Assembly: GCA_019321725.1 (NCBI GenBank)
Contig: CM033114.1
Location: 11,698,278 to 11,762,277, forward strand
Reading direction: 5' to 3'
DNA from: Paulownia fortunei
Taxonomy: Eukaryota > Streptophyta > Magnoliopsida > Lamiales > Paulowniaceae
DNA length: 64,000 bases
Both the position numbers and the translations under genes were made by a program. The notes below the pieces were generated by a model. The model was not told where the DNA came from and made no database searches. It was given only the letters and a program-made list of their open reading frames with translations. Of this stretch, positions 9,641 to 22,266 are shown piece after piece. Position 1 is the stretch's first letter, and each line of letters opens with the position of its first letter.

Positions 9641-12600
9641 TCTCCCACTCACACATGAGGACTGGACCTTCGTTTATTGTGATCATAATTATACACCATT
9701 AATTTCATATAAGTAAATGGATCGTGTGACCAGTGAGTATTCTAGTAAGAGCTTAATGTCATACACCGATTAAGGATATAAGACAACTTAATTTCTCAAA
9801 ACACAAGGACATAATATCTCGCTATACCCCAGACTTCTTCGCTATACCAATCAAAGTATCTCTGATCCGTCAAACAATATAAGAGTATACTTGATCTCAA
9901 TACCATATCATGCATTCATAATTATATCCCAAACATCTAAGTTAGACATAATTGTCTAGCCAATAAATACATATTAGGTGTTAGTCATAGAAAATCTTCC
10001 TTTCCTACTAGGATCTCTCAACTTCAAAATAGTTGCTTTCCTAAACATGTCCCGTATTACCAAATTATCCATGGCAATTGGGAGCATGTTAAAGTAGCAA
10101 CACTACATTAAAGTTTTGAAAAATCGTTGAAAGTCATAAGGGTATATAATGAGGTTATACAAACCTTTGAGTCTCACACAATGAAGAAGCAAGGATCTTT
10201 TCACTCATTAACCAATGGTCACTTAGACAGATATGGTATGAAACATGTGCTATGGTGCTTCCTTTCTTCTTGAAAGTGTATGTCATCTTTTCAAAAATAA
10301 TGCACCTTACAGATCTTGGTCCAAGTGTACCTCGAAACTTAACCTGAGTTTTCTTTTCTTTTGTTCTCAATAAATCACAAAAACCAGAAAACTCATATCT
10401 GGTCATGAGACAAGTTTAATGGATAGTGGGAATCCATTTCGATTACTCAAATTCATAAGAGTAATCTCATCTTGATCATTTTTAAAGCGACGTCTTCTAT
10501 ATAATTTTATACATAATAAAATCATAAATGTCTCATCTCTGCATGCAACTAAACATCAGAGGTGATTGCTCATATGAGAGAGCCAATCTCTACTTGTCAG
10601 ACATATTTAGACATTAAATGTATATCATCCTAAATATGAACACATACATAACATTCCAATGTCTTGAATTTATAGGATTAACTCTATTAACATTCTAAAA
10701 TTCAAAGAGATTGTATTCTACGCAATCCTAGAAATTTGACATAACCTATAAATACATCTCTAGGTTGAGGCTAAGTGGGTAGCTACTACTTTAAAAACAG
10801 ACATACTTATTTCTTTCCAATGATATCTCTCCCAAAGCTATAATCTGTATTTGATTTTTAATATATTGAGATCTTTAGTACTGTAAGTAATAGCTGACTA
10901 ATTATCTCAACATATTATCAAAGCTCCCATATAACTGCTTACAACTCCCCAATGGTACAGAACATCTTAACCAAACACATCATATTACAGATATATATGC
11001 CATAAGTTATACTCAAACTGTGCATAATGTTACACATATTTGCTTCTTGCTCCTCTAAGAGCTAGCATATTTGCTAAATAAGAAAGCGAACTCCGAGATA
11101 GATTTACACTCATCCAAATCACCTCATTAATTAATAAATGTGTATTCTCTCAATCACACAAAAAACTTTCCTTCATACCTAAGGAAACCATCTACAATTT
11201 TCATAAAGTATTCATATATTCTCATCATTATTATCCAATGGCACTCATTAGGATTAGATTGATACTTTCTAACCCATGGCATAACAAATATTTGGAGCAA
11301 TTATATGTCATAATGCACATCAAGCTCTAAACAGCAACCATTGACATATAGTGGTCTAGACACTTCTCTTGGAATCTTTGACATATTTTAAGGCTGAAAC
11401 TTCACAACATAATAATATTTATGAGCTTAAACATTATAAATCGTTCTTAAATTCTATAATTATGACTCTTAGCACAAAGTAAGATGCCTTTTGAATGATT
11501 TACATGAATTTTAACATAAAGTACTGAGGTTTACTCATCATGTCCTCTAACTCATAAGCTAAAGGATATCCATATGATATGATATCATCAATAAAGAGAT
11601 AGAATCACAAACCTCTTAATAAACTTTTGCACAAGATAATAATGGTTTTCATCTCAATGATGAAAATGTATAAGATCACAACATTATGAAATCTCATATA
11701 CCATCATCTCAAAAAACTACCTTAGGTCATGAAGATTTTAAGTTCACAAAATTTATCTTCTTGGCCTTGTACTATGGAATCATTCAAGCATTCCAAATAG
11801 GTTTCTTTACATAATTCTTTGTGACCTAATTCTTCATTTGATAATGTAGTCTTTAGTCTATTTGATGTAATTCTAAATCTTAGATATCCATAATAACCAA
11901 GAAAATAGAATAAAGGCATATATCACCATGAGTAACAAGGTCTGTCTTTAAAAGTATCTCTTTTTTAGCACTAGGCGAACTTTACACCTCATAATAATTA
12001 TATCAGCCTTTGGCTATATTTTGAAAACACATTAATTCTCAATAGCCTTGTTCTAAAGGTTAACCAAAATTTCAAACTTTGTATGATTTTGTAGAATTGA
12101 GCATTTGCCATTAAGCTAAAAATTGTAGCTTACAACAACTCTACAACTCAAATATTTAAATAGTGCAATAATCCAAATGCCATATTTGGTTGTAGTTTTG
12201 CCACTAGAATAATTATTGCTATGCAGGCTAATAATCGTTTCTCAATAACTTGCCACAAGAGTTATTGATGTAACATAGGCTAACAAATTTCATAGTTGCA
12301 TAGTATTCTTCCATTGCTTTAATTCAAATGCCTTGTAGGACATGATAGAGTCTCACTATATTAGACTTTACATCATCTTTTGGAGACTATTTTATGCTTG
12401 CACAAAGTTCTGATTCAATTTAGGTTGACCATGTAGATAAAATTACTCCCACTCAAAATAGAAAGCAATAAATATTCTTATATCATAAGTGATGAAACTT
12501 GATCACTTAGATAGAATTGATCCTACTCAAATTTTGGAAGCAATAACTATTTTGCATCATAAGTGATGTATCAGGCACATAGCCACCATTTGAATAATTT

Positions 12601-15236
12601 AACTTAAGCAAGATTTATTTTTTAAAGATCCTATCTCCTAGGAAAATCACTCTCCTTAAAATATTTTGTGATCTAATGTGAATCATAATTACATCTCCTT
12701 TTTCACTTAGAATATGTTCCCCTTATACTAGTTAGTATATCTTGAAGATATACTTTTATTGTCTCAAAGATCTAATTTTCAAATTCGTTTGAAAATTTAT
12801 AATTAGAGATAAACAATTCCCAACTTCTAAGGTAGCTTAGGCCAGATCATCTACCTATCCATAGCTTTTATAGATTGGAAAATATCAATCATGAAGGTTT
12901 TCTAATACAAATGTAGACTCCAGTTAACCAAAAAATCTTTCCCAAAGAAAATCAACAAGTTAACTTGTGTTTTCATAAATCTCGTTACATCAAAATAATT
13001 TTCTATTCCTTCTCTTGAAATGCCATTCTATGCAGGCATGTTAGGAATAGTAAATTATCTTGTAACTCTTTCGTCATTACATAGATCATCTGAATGATCG
13101 AAAAATCATTCACGCCTTAGGTCTAGTCTTGAAGTTATATTAATTTGATTCTCTCTCATATTCTAAAACACTATGGTATTTCAGATTATGAGATTTCAAA
13201 TAGATATGATCAAGGCATGTGAATATTTTACTAATGTAATGAAGTATGAGACTTCATGTCTCCATAATCTTTACATTAGTCTGATTACAAAAATCTATAG
13301 AATTAATAGCCAAGAAAACTCGACTCTATAGTCTTTTGAATGGTTCCAATGTGAACTTATAGCACATGTTGGTAATCAATTATAAAAGATAAACTCAAAG
13401 AGTCTTCTCTTACCTGTTTATGTTTCTATCCATTATGACCTGATCATGCACACAAAGTGTATAAATTAATATTTACATTACTCAGAAAACAAGTATTAAT
13501 TATAATAAAACAATCAATAGAGTAATTAAACATACATTAATCATAATTCATCACTATTAACCATTCAAAATGTCCAGTACCACAGTAAAATAAAGTTCTA
13601 CCAATTCTTGTACATTAGATACTTTGTAGAATAATAGCATGGTCATCTTGCAATCCAAACATGCAAGTACTAATCATTTTCGCAATTTATTTCAATTTAA
13701 TTCTACATATATCCATTTTGTACCAAAGTGAACTTGATAAAATTCCACAAACCTATCTCAATATCCAATTACTATAAATCTATAATCTAATAGGATAAGA
13801 TTTAGTAACATAGTGCTTCATGTGTAAATAGCACTTATAGAAGCATCATTTAGTGCTATATTTTCAACTCAGTGTATTCACGAGTGAAATAAACCAACAA
13901 TATGGTTACTAGAGCCTTGTTAACCATATACCACTTCACTTCAATAAGTGGTTAGGTTTGTTCTTCTTAGATTCATTTTTGATCTCTTTTCCATTCTTTC
14001 ATTTGTCCTGATTTCAATTATATTAGGAACTGAAGCCCTCTTAAAACCTAGTCTCAGCCATAAGGCACAAGCCATTAGCCTAATAGCAACTAGCCACTTA
14101 TCCAATTGCGTAGCATGGCAAACATCATTCAAGAAAGTCTTTTCACATTGAGTAAATCAAATTTGACTTTTAGATGTTCCCTATTATTAGAAAGAGATGA
14201 TTAAGCTTGAACTTACTACTCATCAATGACTATAAACTATAAAAATATTTGACATCACCCTTAAATGTCACGTCTTTAATGCACATAGTATTTCTTGTCA
14301 AACTATTGCCAGCCATTTAATGTCTCAATTCTCAATTATACCTATATATTTCTCTTAGGTACATCAATAGATCAATAGTTCAATAGTATGATTCTCTCAT
14401 TCGCATATGAAACCATCAATCATAATGGTTACCCAAATAGTATAAGTAGTGTACTCTCTTTTCCACTTTTGGTAAAGTTGTTGATGTTTCCTCTATTGAG
14501 TAGTATGATCCATACTAAATCTTACATGACTTAGTTGATGCTCTCCAGATATAAGTATGAGATTTTGTTGCCATGGTCATTAATCTTAGAGATATCATAA
14601 ATATATCCATTTATACATTTTATAATTCAACATAATACACATATTCAAAAGGTCACATAGTTTCCAATCATCATTTGTATCAAAATATTCATTATCACAA
14701 ATTTAATTTCATAGTACAAAAAATATCTTAAGTTCTAGGTGAGAATTAATAAAATTCTTCCAACTTCAGAACTCCTACTAGACTACATAGCATAATATAA
14801 TCATACATACAAGAACATATCTTGTTATTCACATAAGGAGATAAACATTTGCCATCATATTGAATGCACGAAACTCAAAATTAATATGCATTCATAATTT
14901 TCATAAATTCCAACATAATCATGGATTCATAAATTTCAAGCATCATAGAGAATGCATAATTCCATGGTACAAATTAAATATGTTATTTTATGCCAATAAA
15001 TATGTTAAAATAAAATCAATTATCTCCATTAAAGCTTCCAAAATTTTCAAGATATTATATGCTAATTGTCGTTCACTTCAGCTTCTTGCCAAGAATTATT
15101 TTCAACGCACCCAACAACCATCATAAATAATAAAAAATGGGAAACAAAATATATTATAATTGGCCACAAAGCTAATCTTAATATCCATATCATATTATGT
15201 AATTACATGACACTTATAATCATAAAATTTTAGTCT
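9641..15236 (-). pseudogene. copia gag-pol relic, minus strand
   Basis: Heavily mutated, but anchored by two blocks. The polymerase motif FIDDI (reverse complement of 11578-11595) corresponds to the YVDD site of copia RT. KYQSNPNECHW (about 11237-11275) corresponds to the RYQSNPG..HW block before RNase H. 9641-9652 reads GTGAGTGGGAGA on the minus strand, a typical copia polypurine tract. The interval 11.6-15.2 kb should hold RT N-terminus, integrase and gag, but no motif survives that I can name. Open frames in it, such as 13941-14151 on both strands and 14860-15126, are short and anonymous. Confidence 0.65.
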
Positions 15237-15241
15237 ATACT

Positions 15242-17455
15242 TGTAACAGCCCTAACCCTAACTGTAGAGCCTAAACAAGTTGATACAGTTAAGTCAAGGA
15301 ATGTTAATTTTTCATCATTACTAAAGTTATGGTTTTGATAAAAGTTTTCATTTTTAGCTATAAGAGAAAGAGCTTGAATCGTTTTAAACACACCATATAC
15401 ATATATCAAAACTAAGTACATATGTTTACAAAACCATAATAGAGCGGCATATTTAAAAACAAAACAGAGTTTTCAAAATATGATACAAAACAGTTTGAAG
15501 CATGGCATATAAACAAATCTCTATCCGGCCACTCAGGAGACTCAGTCAACCTTTAAACCTGTACATTTTCACCTGCATCACATGAATCTAATGAGCTAAA
15601 GGCTTAGTAAGGTGAAACTGATGCAATAACAAATAGCGTACATACAAATCACATAAATGATTAAATGCGATATTCAATTTAATAACTTTCTTTCATAAAT
15701 CATTCTTTAGGGCCCTTGAAGTGTGGTACCTAACTAATACCGATAGACCGTGGTTTTCGGAACCTGTTTATAATGATTGGCCAATAAGAGAACTAATATG
15801 GGGTTTCCATACTTGGTCTTTCAAAAAACCGATTTTGATGGGTCCGCCGGTCCCTCCCGCATCCCTTGTCTACCCGACCATCAATCAAGTACCATACTTC
15901 CTTTTCAAAAAACCTCATTATATTCTTAATAATTTCATGCTTCATAAACTATAAATGCATCAAACATTACATCATTTGACAAACAATAACAATCACATTA
16001 AAATATGAACAAACATTATATGATTCTTGTGATACAGCAAATGAAAGCTTCAACTTACCTCAAGTCAACTTTGTGGCAAGTGAAAAGACCAATCTCTTTG
16101 GAAAATAGGATGTGTTAATGGCCAAACATAATCAAATCATGTACCATTTAATATCCTTTTTATAAATCATTTAGTCTATTCTAATTAAAATCATATACAC
16201 TTTTCAATCTTTTGTAAACAATCCATATCAATTACATAACCTTAAAAACAATGCATACTCTATATTTTACTACTAATTCAAGACATTAAACATTAGGGCA
16301 GCCATTAAATAAATAATAATTCAAATATAATTATTAGGGCAGCCCACAAAACACGAACACAATCCGAATTAAAATGACGTAAATTTTGTTCTAACTTAAA
16401 TTTATTCTAACCTTCAATTAAGCAAACTAATTGATATTGTTCACAATTATTTGTAGGCACCTTCAAACACAATATAAGCATTACAAAATCAATAGAAACA
16501 AATAAATTAAACAATTTCACAAGACTATCAATTTTGCTAAAATCTAGCTTAACTAGCTTGGTTTTGGCTTCAAGTGTAACTTGCTTAAGTTTTCAATCAT
16601 ACAAAAATATACTAAAATATGTAACCAACCAAGATACTACAAATTCATCATAAGAAACATTGAAAAAGAATATACCTTGATTAAGTTGGAATTAAGCTTC
16701 AAAATCAACGATTTTCAAGCTTAAAAGGGTGGAAACTTATTCTAGCTTGTGTTCTATGGATTCCTATGGATTGAATTCAATTTTTATGAGTATGAGAGTG
16801 TAGAAATTTGGGAGAAACTTAGGACAATAAGGGCTGGTCATTTTTAAGGTGCTTCTACAAGAAATATGGATGAAAATGATTTATTTGACCTTTCAAAGAG
16901 AGGTAAGTGGAGGGCTATGATTGGTTGCATCATGCTTGGTATCTTCTCATGCCAAAAGACACATTTATGGGCTAGAGAGATGACAAAAATTAATGCTTTG
17001 GTGTTATAATCAAGTGCAATGCGGTTTAGAATGATTCCATGCAACTTAGTCAACCAACCAATCAAATTGCACCATTTTGCATACTTTTAGTTCTTAGCTA
17101 AATGCAACATATTTTAAGTAAATATTTAGGCAATTAATCACTTTAGCATATAATTAGTATGAGTAATACAAATAATTCATCTCATGGCCATTCAACACAT
17201 CAATCTTTCTTAACCGAGATACCGAGTTTTTCACTATCAAAAGCACTTAAGGAATATGTTAAATCAAGAAACAAAATTTTGATCTCATATTTCATGTACT
17301 AATGCATGTTAAAGCATATGTGAAGCATATAATAACAATTATTCATGTTCGTATAATCATGCTATTTGTATGCCATAATTCGATAATGCACATTAATTAG
17401 ATGCAAAATATTTATTATTGGCTGTGTAGGAGAGAATTGAGAATTGGGCATTACA
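15242..17455 (-). repeat. Solo LTR of a gypsy-type element (minus strand), ATACT duplications
   Basis: On the minus strand it begins TGTAATGCCC and ends GGGCTGTTACA, and it is flanked by identical ATACT at 15237-15241 and 17456-17460. No internal region or second LTR is present, so this is a solo LTR left by recombination between the two LTRs. Size (2.2 kb), termini and a GTAAGT donor-like site resemble the chromovirus LTRs, but the sequence belongs to a different family. An open frame at 15721-15954 inside it has no homology I can name. Confidence 0.85.
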
Positions 17456-17460
17456 ATACT

Positions 17461-18281
17461 CAATTTTATAAACTTATCACAAGAAAATAGATTTTCTATA
17501 TGCTCCATAAATTGAGAAAAGTAAGTGTAAGTATCCCAATACTCCCATTGAGTAGCTAATATCTCAAAATTATTTCCCAAAATTTATAGAAAAAATTTCA
17601 GATTTTTTGCGCTCAAAAAAATATTTTTCTATAATTTTCACCAAATTTTAAAATAACGAATTCAGAAAAACAATTTATCAACTAAAAAATTAATTTTAAT
17701 TTATAGAAAAACATGAAATCAAATTTTGAGCGTAACATTATTTTTTTAGCTAAAAATGGCTATCGAAAACACCTACACACGCCCAAATACGTTGAGATGG
17801 GTTAAGGGGCTGTTTGGCTAAAATTTTTACTATTCATCATCTTCTTCACCATTTTTTTCTGATTTCTTCAGAAAATTTAAAATTCAACATAAACTTCAAT
17901 CGGTCATATCTCACTCATTTTAAGGTCGATGTTTGCGTATAATATATGGTTGGAAAGCCCTTAACAAGTAGAATCTAACCATATAAGTTCATAAAACAAA
18001 ATCCATCATTTATGGACTGAAAATCAAATTTTCAGTCGGCTTATGGCATAAAATATCTCATAATTTACAAACTATATCATTATGAAACTATATTCAGATT
18101 ATTTCTACCATGTATAAGCATGCTTCTATTAAAAAATTATGGTGTAATATGAAGCATATCAAGAATTTCTATTAAAGACCCATCAAACTTTCATCATACA
18201 AGTTACATACTTAATGGCATGAAAAAAAATATTTAATGCATTAAATAGAACCAAATAATATTAAGAAATCAACCATATATA
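17461..18281 (-). other. leader of the minus-strand copia element
   Basis: Lies between the nested solo LTR and the primer-binding site. It is AT-rich, with no coding motif; a short GC-richer block sits near 17780-17820. By position it is the 5' untranslated/gag-proximal part of the copia relic. Confidence 0.45.
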
Positions 18282-18293
18282 GCTTTGATACCA
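18282..18293 (-). other. primer-binding site (initiator Met-tRNA) of the minus-strand copia element
   Basis: The reverse complement reads TGGTATCAAAGC, matching the standard initiator-Met tRNA primer site TGGTATCAGAGC except at one base. It sits one base from the LTR remnant. Confidence 0.75.
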
Positions 18294-18294
18294 A

Positions 18295-18346
18295 TGACGA
18301 AAATTCCTCATGGGTGATCCGTTAACCCAATTTAATATTTCTTACA
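18295..18346 (-). repeat. 52-bp remnant of the 5' LTR, internally deleted
   Basis: On the minus strand it starts TGTAAGAAATATTAAATTGG and ends TTTTCGTCA directly before the primer site, so both LTR termini survive while the middle is lost. The first ~40 bases match the left LTR start at 9640. Confidence 0.65.
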
Positions 18347-18879
18347 GTAAATAATGTGTCACGGGTTGGATTTCTACAATTGTGCACCAATTTGCTTTGT
18401 TCTTCATCGATCTATTTTACGGGTTTCTTTTATATAATTTTTCTACATATTTTTGTTAAAAGGTATGAGGTTAAGCATGTTTTTGGAACTGGGCGTATCG
18501 ATTTTACATGGTTGTTTCAAGTATTATGTCTGGGTTACTTTTATTATTTTCTTTCTAACAATACATTTGGCAATATTGTTTCCTTGAGTTTTTCTTTGTA
18601 GACACCCATTTCATGTACATGCTTCTTGCTTTTACTTGCATATTTGATGATATAGTTAGGTTAAGATGAGACATTCTGAAAAAAAGATCTTCAAATTGTT
18701 TTAAGTTGTTGGGTACTGAATAGGGTGTATTACACAATCTCAATTACAAGGATGATTTATCCATAACACCACTATAATTTAAAGAACTTGTTAGTCCTTA
18801 TGTACATTTCTTCATAACCTACAATTTTCTTTGTTGGGAACCTCTTAAATTTGCCAAATATAGCTGCAATAATTTGTGA
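18347..18879. other. no gene seen
   Basis: AT-rich DNA with an 81-codon open frame (18356-18601, plus) that is hydrophobic, Phe/Leu-rich and without recognisable domain. I regard it as chance. Confidence 0.4.
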
Positions 18880-19964
18880 TTAATAATTTGATGAGTTTCC
18901 AACTTCGTCATTTCACAAATTTTGTATTATTTGTTGCATTATCAGAAGACATAAATAAAGCTTTTATCTCCTATTTCCAATAATTACAACAATCCATTAT
19001 AGCTTGATAAATATAAACACCTGTGTGTGGATGATTAAGCAATACAAATTTAATTATTCCTTTTTCAAGAAAAAAGTTTTCATCAGTTAAATGAGCAGTG
19101 ACACAAATATAGTACAACATATCCCTACCTCTCCAAATATCAAAAGTTAAAGAAAATTTTGAAGTTAAAGTACAAAAAAAGGTTCGCAATGCGATTATTT
19201 CTTTTTTATAATGTTTATATCCATCTTTACAACATGTATTACATGTAACATATTTTAATTGGGGTGACAACCTCTTACCATAAATTTCTCAAATCTATTA
19301 CTTTCTACAAATCTAAAAAGAAGTTCAGCTCCAACAACTAATTTTGCAAGTTCTAATCTCATTTGCACTTGTTTATAAGAAAAGGTGTTAATTGAACCAC
19401 TTGAAGTTTGATGTAGAATTTTGTTGCCTACTTCCACTAGATGGTTTTACATTATCTCAACCTATGTGAGTTTTACTTAAATGTCTTGTTAATGTTTTAA
19501 TACCAGTACCTTTTAAAAATTTAAAATCTTTTTTGCCAATAGTACATATAGCTCATTCTTGTTCATTATTAATTTAAAAATCTAAACTTTACTACTTTTA
19601 TTTCTACCTAGAGATTCACCACTAGATGATGTCACTATATTATCATCATTTGAATCAATTGAATGACTATCCGATTACGTATTTGCTTATTCTTCAATTA
19701 TTTCATTTTCTTCATCTACTATTTGTGGAATTATAATGATCTTCGAAGGAATTCAGGAAGTGGTTGCCTTAATCTTTCATATGTTTCAGGACTTAAATTA
19801 TTTATAAAAGATTTTCTTTTAGGATCCGTATTAGAATACAGAGGAGGATCACAAAGAGAAGCAAAACTAGAAGATATAGTAAGTGTTTGACGAGAGAAAG
19901 GGTAATAAGATTTTTTTGCGAAAAATTGGGAGGGATTCCTTTTCAATTCACAAATAAAATGCAA
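18880..19964 (-). pseudogene. hAT-family transposase relic (BED zinc finger, RICESLEEPER-like)
   Basis: Read on the minus strand from about 19960 down. N-terminal Ser-rich segment. BED-finger remnant near 19450-19560 (FLKGTGIKTLTRHLSKTHIG, giving the terminal His pair). Then SYKQVQMRLELAKLVV and FVESNRFEKFM at 19255-19400, the block before the catalytic core. Then KFSLTFDIWRGRD and YICVTAHLTDENFFL at 19000-19190, matching 'LTLDIWTS...YLCITAHFID' of plant hAT transposases. A degenerate DNAT block near 18900 may continue it. Stops and frameshifts lie between the blocks and the C-terminal dimerisation domain is missing. No convincing terminal inverted repeats were found. Confidence 0.75.
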
Positions 19965-20534
19965 AAAGAAGATTCACAACAAATAAAGTCACAATTAAAA
20001 TGAACAAAGAGTCAAAAATAATATAATAAAAAAATACAAAAAATTAAAAAAACTAAGGAAAAATAGAACCAAATAAATGTCGAAATCAAAGTTTATTGCC
20101 AAAAATTGAGAGCATTTTGCAACTTTAATTTTCAAATTTCAACTAAACTTTGAATATATATACTAAATAATATTTTGAAGAGCTTTTAATTGCAATTTCA
20201 GAGAGAATGATAGACAATGTGATTTTTAGTGGGGAAAATGGATTCAAAAGTTTGGGTTTTTATAGGAAAAAAATTAGCATTTAAAAAAATCACAATTGAA
20301 ATATTGGAATCCAAGAGCAGTCATTGGATTTTCAATGGCTACATTCATCTAGTTGTCCAAATTTAATTTTTGTTTTTGAAAAAAAAAGGGGCAGTGTAAC
20401 GACAATAAATATTACCATTGACAAATGACAACCCAACTAGCAGCTTGCCAGCACTTCCTCAATCAATGGTTCCATTGAATTATTATTTAAAAAAATAAAG
20501 TTTGATATATATTTCTTTCACACATATCCCATTA

Positions 20535-20650
20535 AACCTAACGTTGGCTTAGTGGTTGGCTTTTCATATAAGAGCCTAAGAGGTTAGTTGTTCCAATCCT
20601 CTTAGCCACATTCTCACACATATTTAAACTTTTGTAAAAAATAAAATAAT
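20535..20650 (+). repeat. tRNA-derived SINE (candidate)
   Basis: Box A-like TTGGCTTAGTGGTTGG (20544-20559) is followed after about 30 bases by box B-like TTGTTCCAATCC (20588-20599), the spacing of an internal RNA polymerase III promoter. Downstream lies a T/A-rich tail. It cannot be folded by eye into a complete tRNA with acceptor stem, so a SINE relic is preferred over a tRNA gene. Confidence 0.6.
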
Positions 20651-20689
20651 ATGTAACATATAAATAATATATAAGATGAATAAAAAAAA

Positions 20690-20935
20690 TTGAATCGCCC
20701 AGGCCTGAAGTGGGCTTGGGCGGATCTTGGACTTGGGCTAGTTCTAAAGTGGGCTCGGGCTCAAATGGGCCAGTTTATGGGCTAGGTCAATCCTCAACCT
20801 TTAGGCCCAATAGGGGCCCAATTCATATACCTAAAACTGGCCCAAGTTTCCAATACTATTCACGAGTCGATCCTGGGCCGATTTTTAGTGGGCTAATTCT
20901 GGGTTGGGTCGGTTCAAACCAGCCCATTTGGTAAC
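20690..20935. repeat. GGGCC/GGGCTTGGGC-rich tract, possible hAT terminal region
   Basis: About 245 bases crowded with GGGCTTGGGC, TGGGCC, GGCCCAA and AGCCCA words on both strands, strikingly GC-richer than its surroundings. Such tracts are common next to the ends of plant hAT elements, and a hAT transposase relic lies 0.7 kb to the left. The open frame through it (20710-20934) is a by-product of repeats. Confidence 0.45.
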
Positions 20936-22261
20936 TTTGTCATTTTAGTTTCAACTAATAAAGTCAATAAAAAGTATGCATACCATGTCATGCTTCATGT
21001 CCTTGTTGCCTTTCCTATGTTGTGTAATGTATTTATTGAAATGTTCATCTTCATACCTCTATGAACTCTGTTCAGTTCGACTTTATCACCTACCTTTTAT
21101 TATGATCAATGTCTCCTTTATTTAATATGTTGTTATGGATATATAGGTGCTTAAAATGACATATTACAGTTGGTTTGTCTCTTCATTAAGTGGACTCTGA
21201 TTATGAGCAATGAAGAATTATTTTTTGTCAATATTGTGTAGGCATTTGATTGTTAAAATGTACTTTATTGCCATTTGGTGTGCTTGTTAATGTTATTTGA
21301 TTCATTTAGTTACATTCCATTACTAGGCATCATGATTGGGATTTCCCCACCATGAGTAGGGAAGTTCCCCTATGATGACCTTTTACTTGCTAATGGTAGT
21401 TCAGTGTGCACATAATAACATGCATTATGTTATGCGGAGGGCTTATGGTTCAGGAGTTGTGGATATGTGATTGTTTCATTTTCATTAAGTCACACCACTA
21501 AGTTAGTATAGGGAGTTGTATTTCTTTATAAATAGTTACTCATTAAAAAAAAGAAATTATTATCAGCGGCTATGAAGTTGGTATATTTGTCTTTGCACCA
21601 GATCATGTATGATTACCATTATATTTGTAGTAATAGAACAAAGTGCAATTTACTTTGTTCTTCATTAAGCTTTATTTTCTTATTCAAGCATTATACCTAC
21701 ATGTCCAAACTAGGGTTAATCACTGTGTCATTATTTTGTTGTTGTCGCATGCACACATCATAACAACACAATGTTTTGCACATAATATATCACTATGGGA
21801 TGATTATATAATTATTCCCCCATCCCTTATCATTAAGTAATTGTACATTAATCATTGATAGTTATGCATCAATAAATGTGCTCACACAAATTATTTGCCA
21901 AGTTACAAATTTCCAATAGACATTTGTTAATAGTGACTTCCCACTAGACCGCATTGCACCATTACCGAACAATACATTCACATTGAGAACAAAGGAACAA
22001 ATGCAATGGCAAATTATGGCGATATTGTCCATTATTTTTTTGGGTTTATTTGGTGTGTTGTGTTTATCGTTATGTTCTATTTTATGAGATTTTTATTACA
22101 ATACTTTACAATACATATAAGCACTATTACAACACTTTTTTGTGGTCATGTTTGGAACAAAACCATCATTACAACACTATTAAACATGTTTATGGTTACG
22201 TACTACCTCATAACATATTGTTCAATTAATTTTGCAAACACCACATACAACAACAAATATA
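20936..22261. other. no gene seen
   Basis: AT-rich flank between the hAT/SINE cluster and the copia element. Short open frames (21572-21840, 22006-22272) are hydrophobic, carry no motif, and the last one runs into the copia LTR. Confidence 0.45.
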
Positions 22262-22266
22262 TATCG

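Larger units (their letters stand above)
9241..18346 (-). mobile_element. Decayed Ty1/copia element on the minus strand, with a nested solo LTR
   Basis: Both ends share the same LTR start on the minus strand (TGTAARAAATATTAAATTGG at 9640 and 18346 reading leftwards). A minus-strand polypurine tract abuts the left LTR (9641-9652) and a primer site complementary to initiator-Met tRNA abuts the right one (18282-18293). RT and RNase H-linker motifs at 11.2-11.6 kb place pol in the expected order. The element is interrupted by a solo LTR at 15242-17455. The left boundary (9241) is approximate because the end of that LTR could not be fixed. Confidence 0.75.

Noticed and set aside
13941..14151. Overlapping open frames on both strands (13941-14132 minus, 13948-14151 plus)
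   Set aside because: Mirror-image frames in decayed copia DNA with no motif in either; most likely chance.
15721..15954. 77-codon frame with Trp/Pro-rich sequence
   Set aside because: Lies within the non-coding solo LTR; no homology recognised.
20540..20605. Functional tRNA gene
   Set aside because: Box A and B words are present, but no acceptor stem, anticodon arm or 3' end can be paired; a SINE relic fits better.
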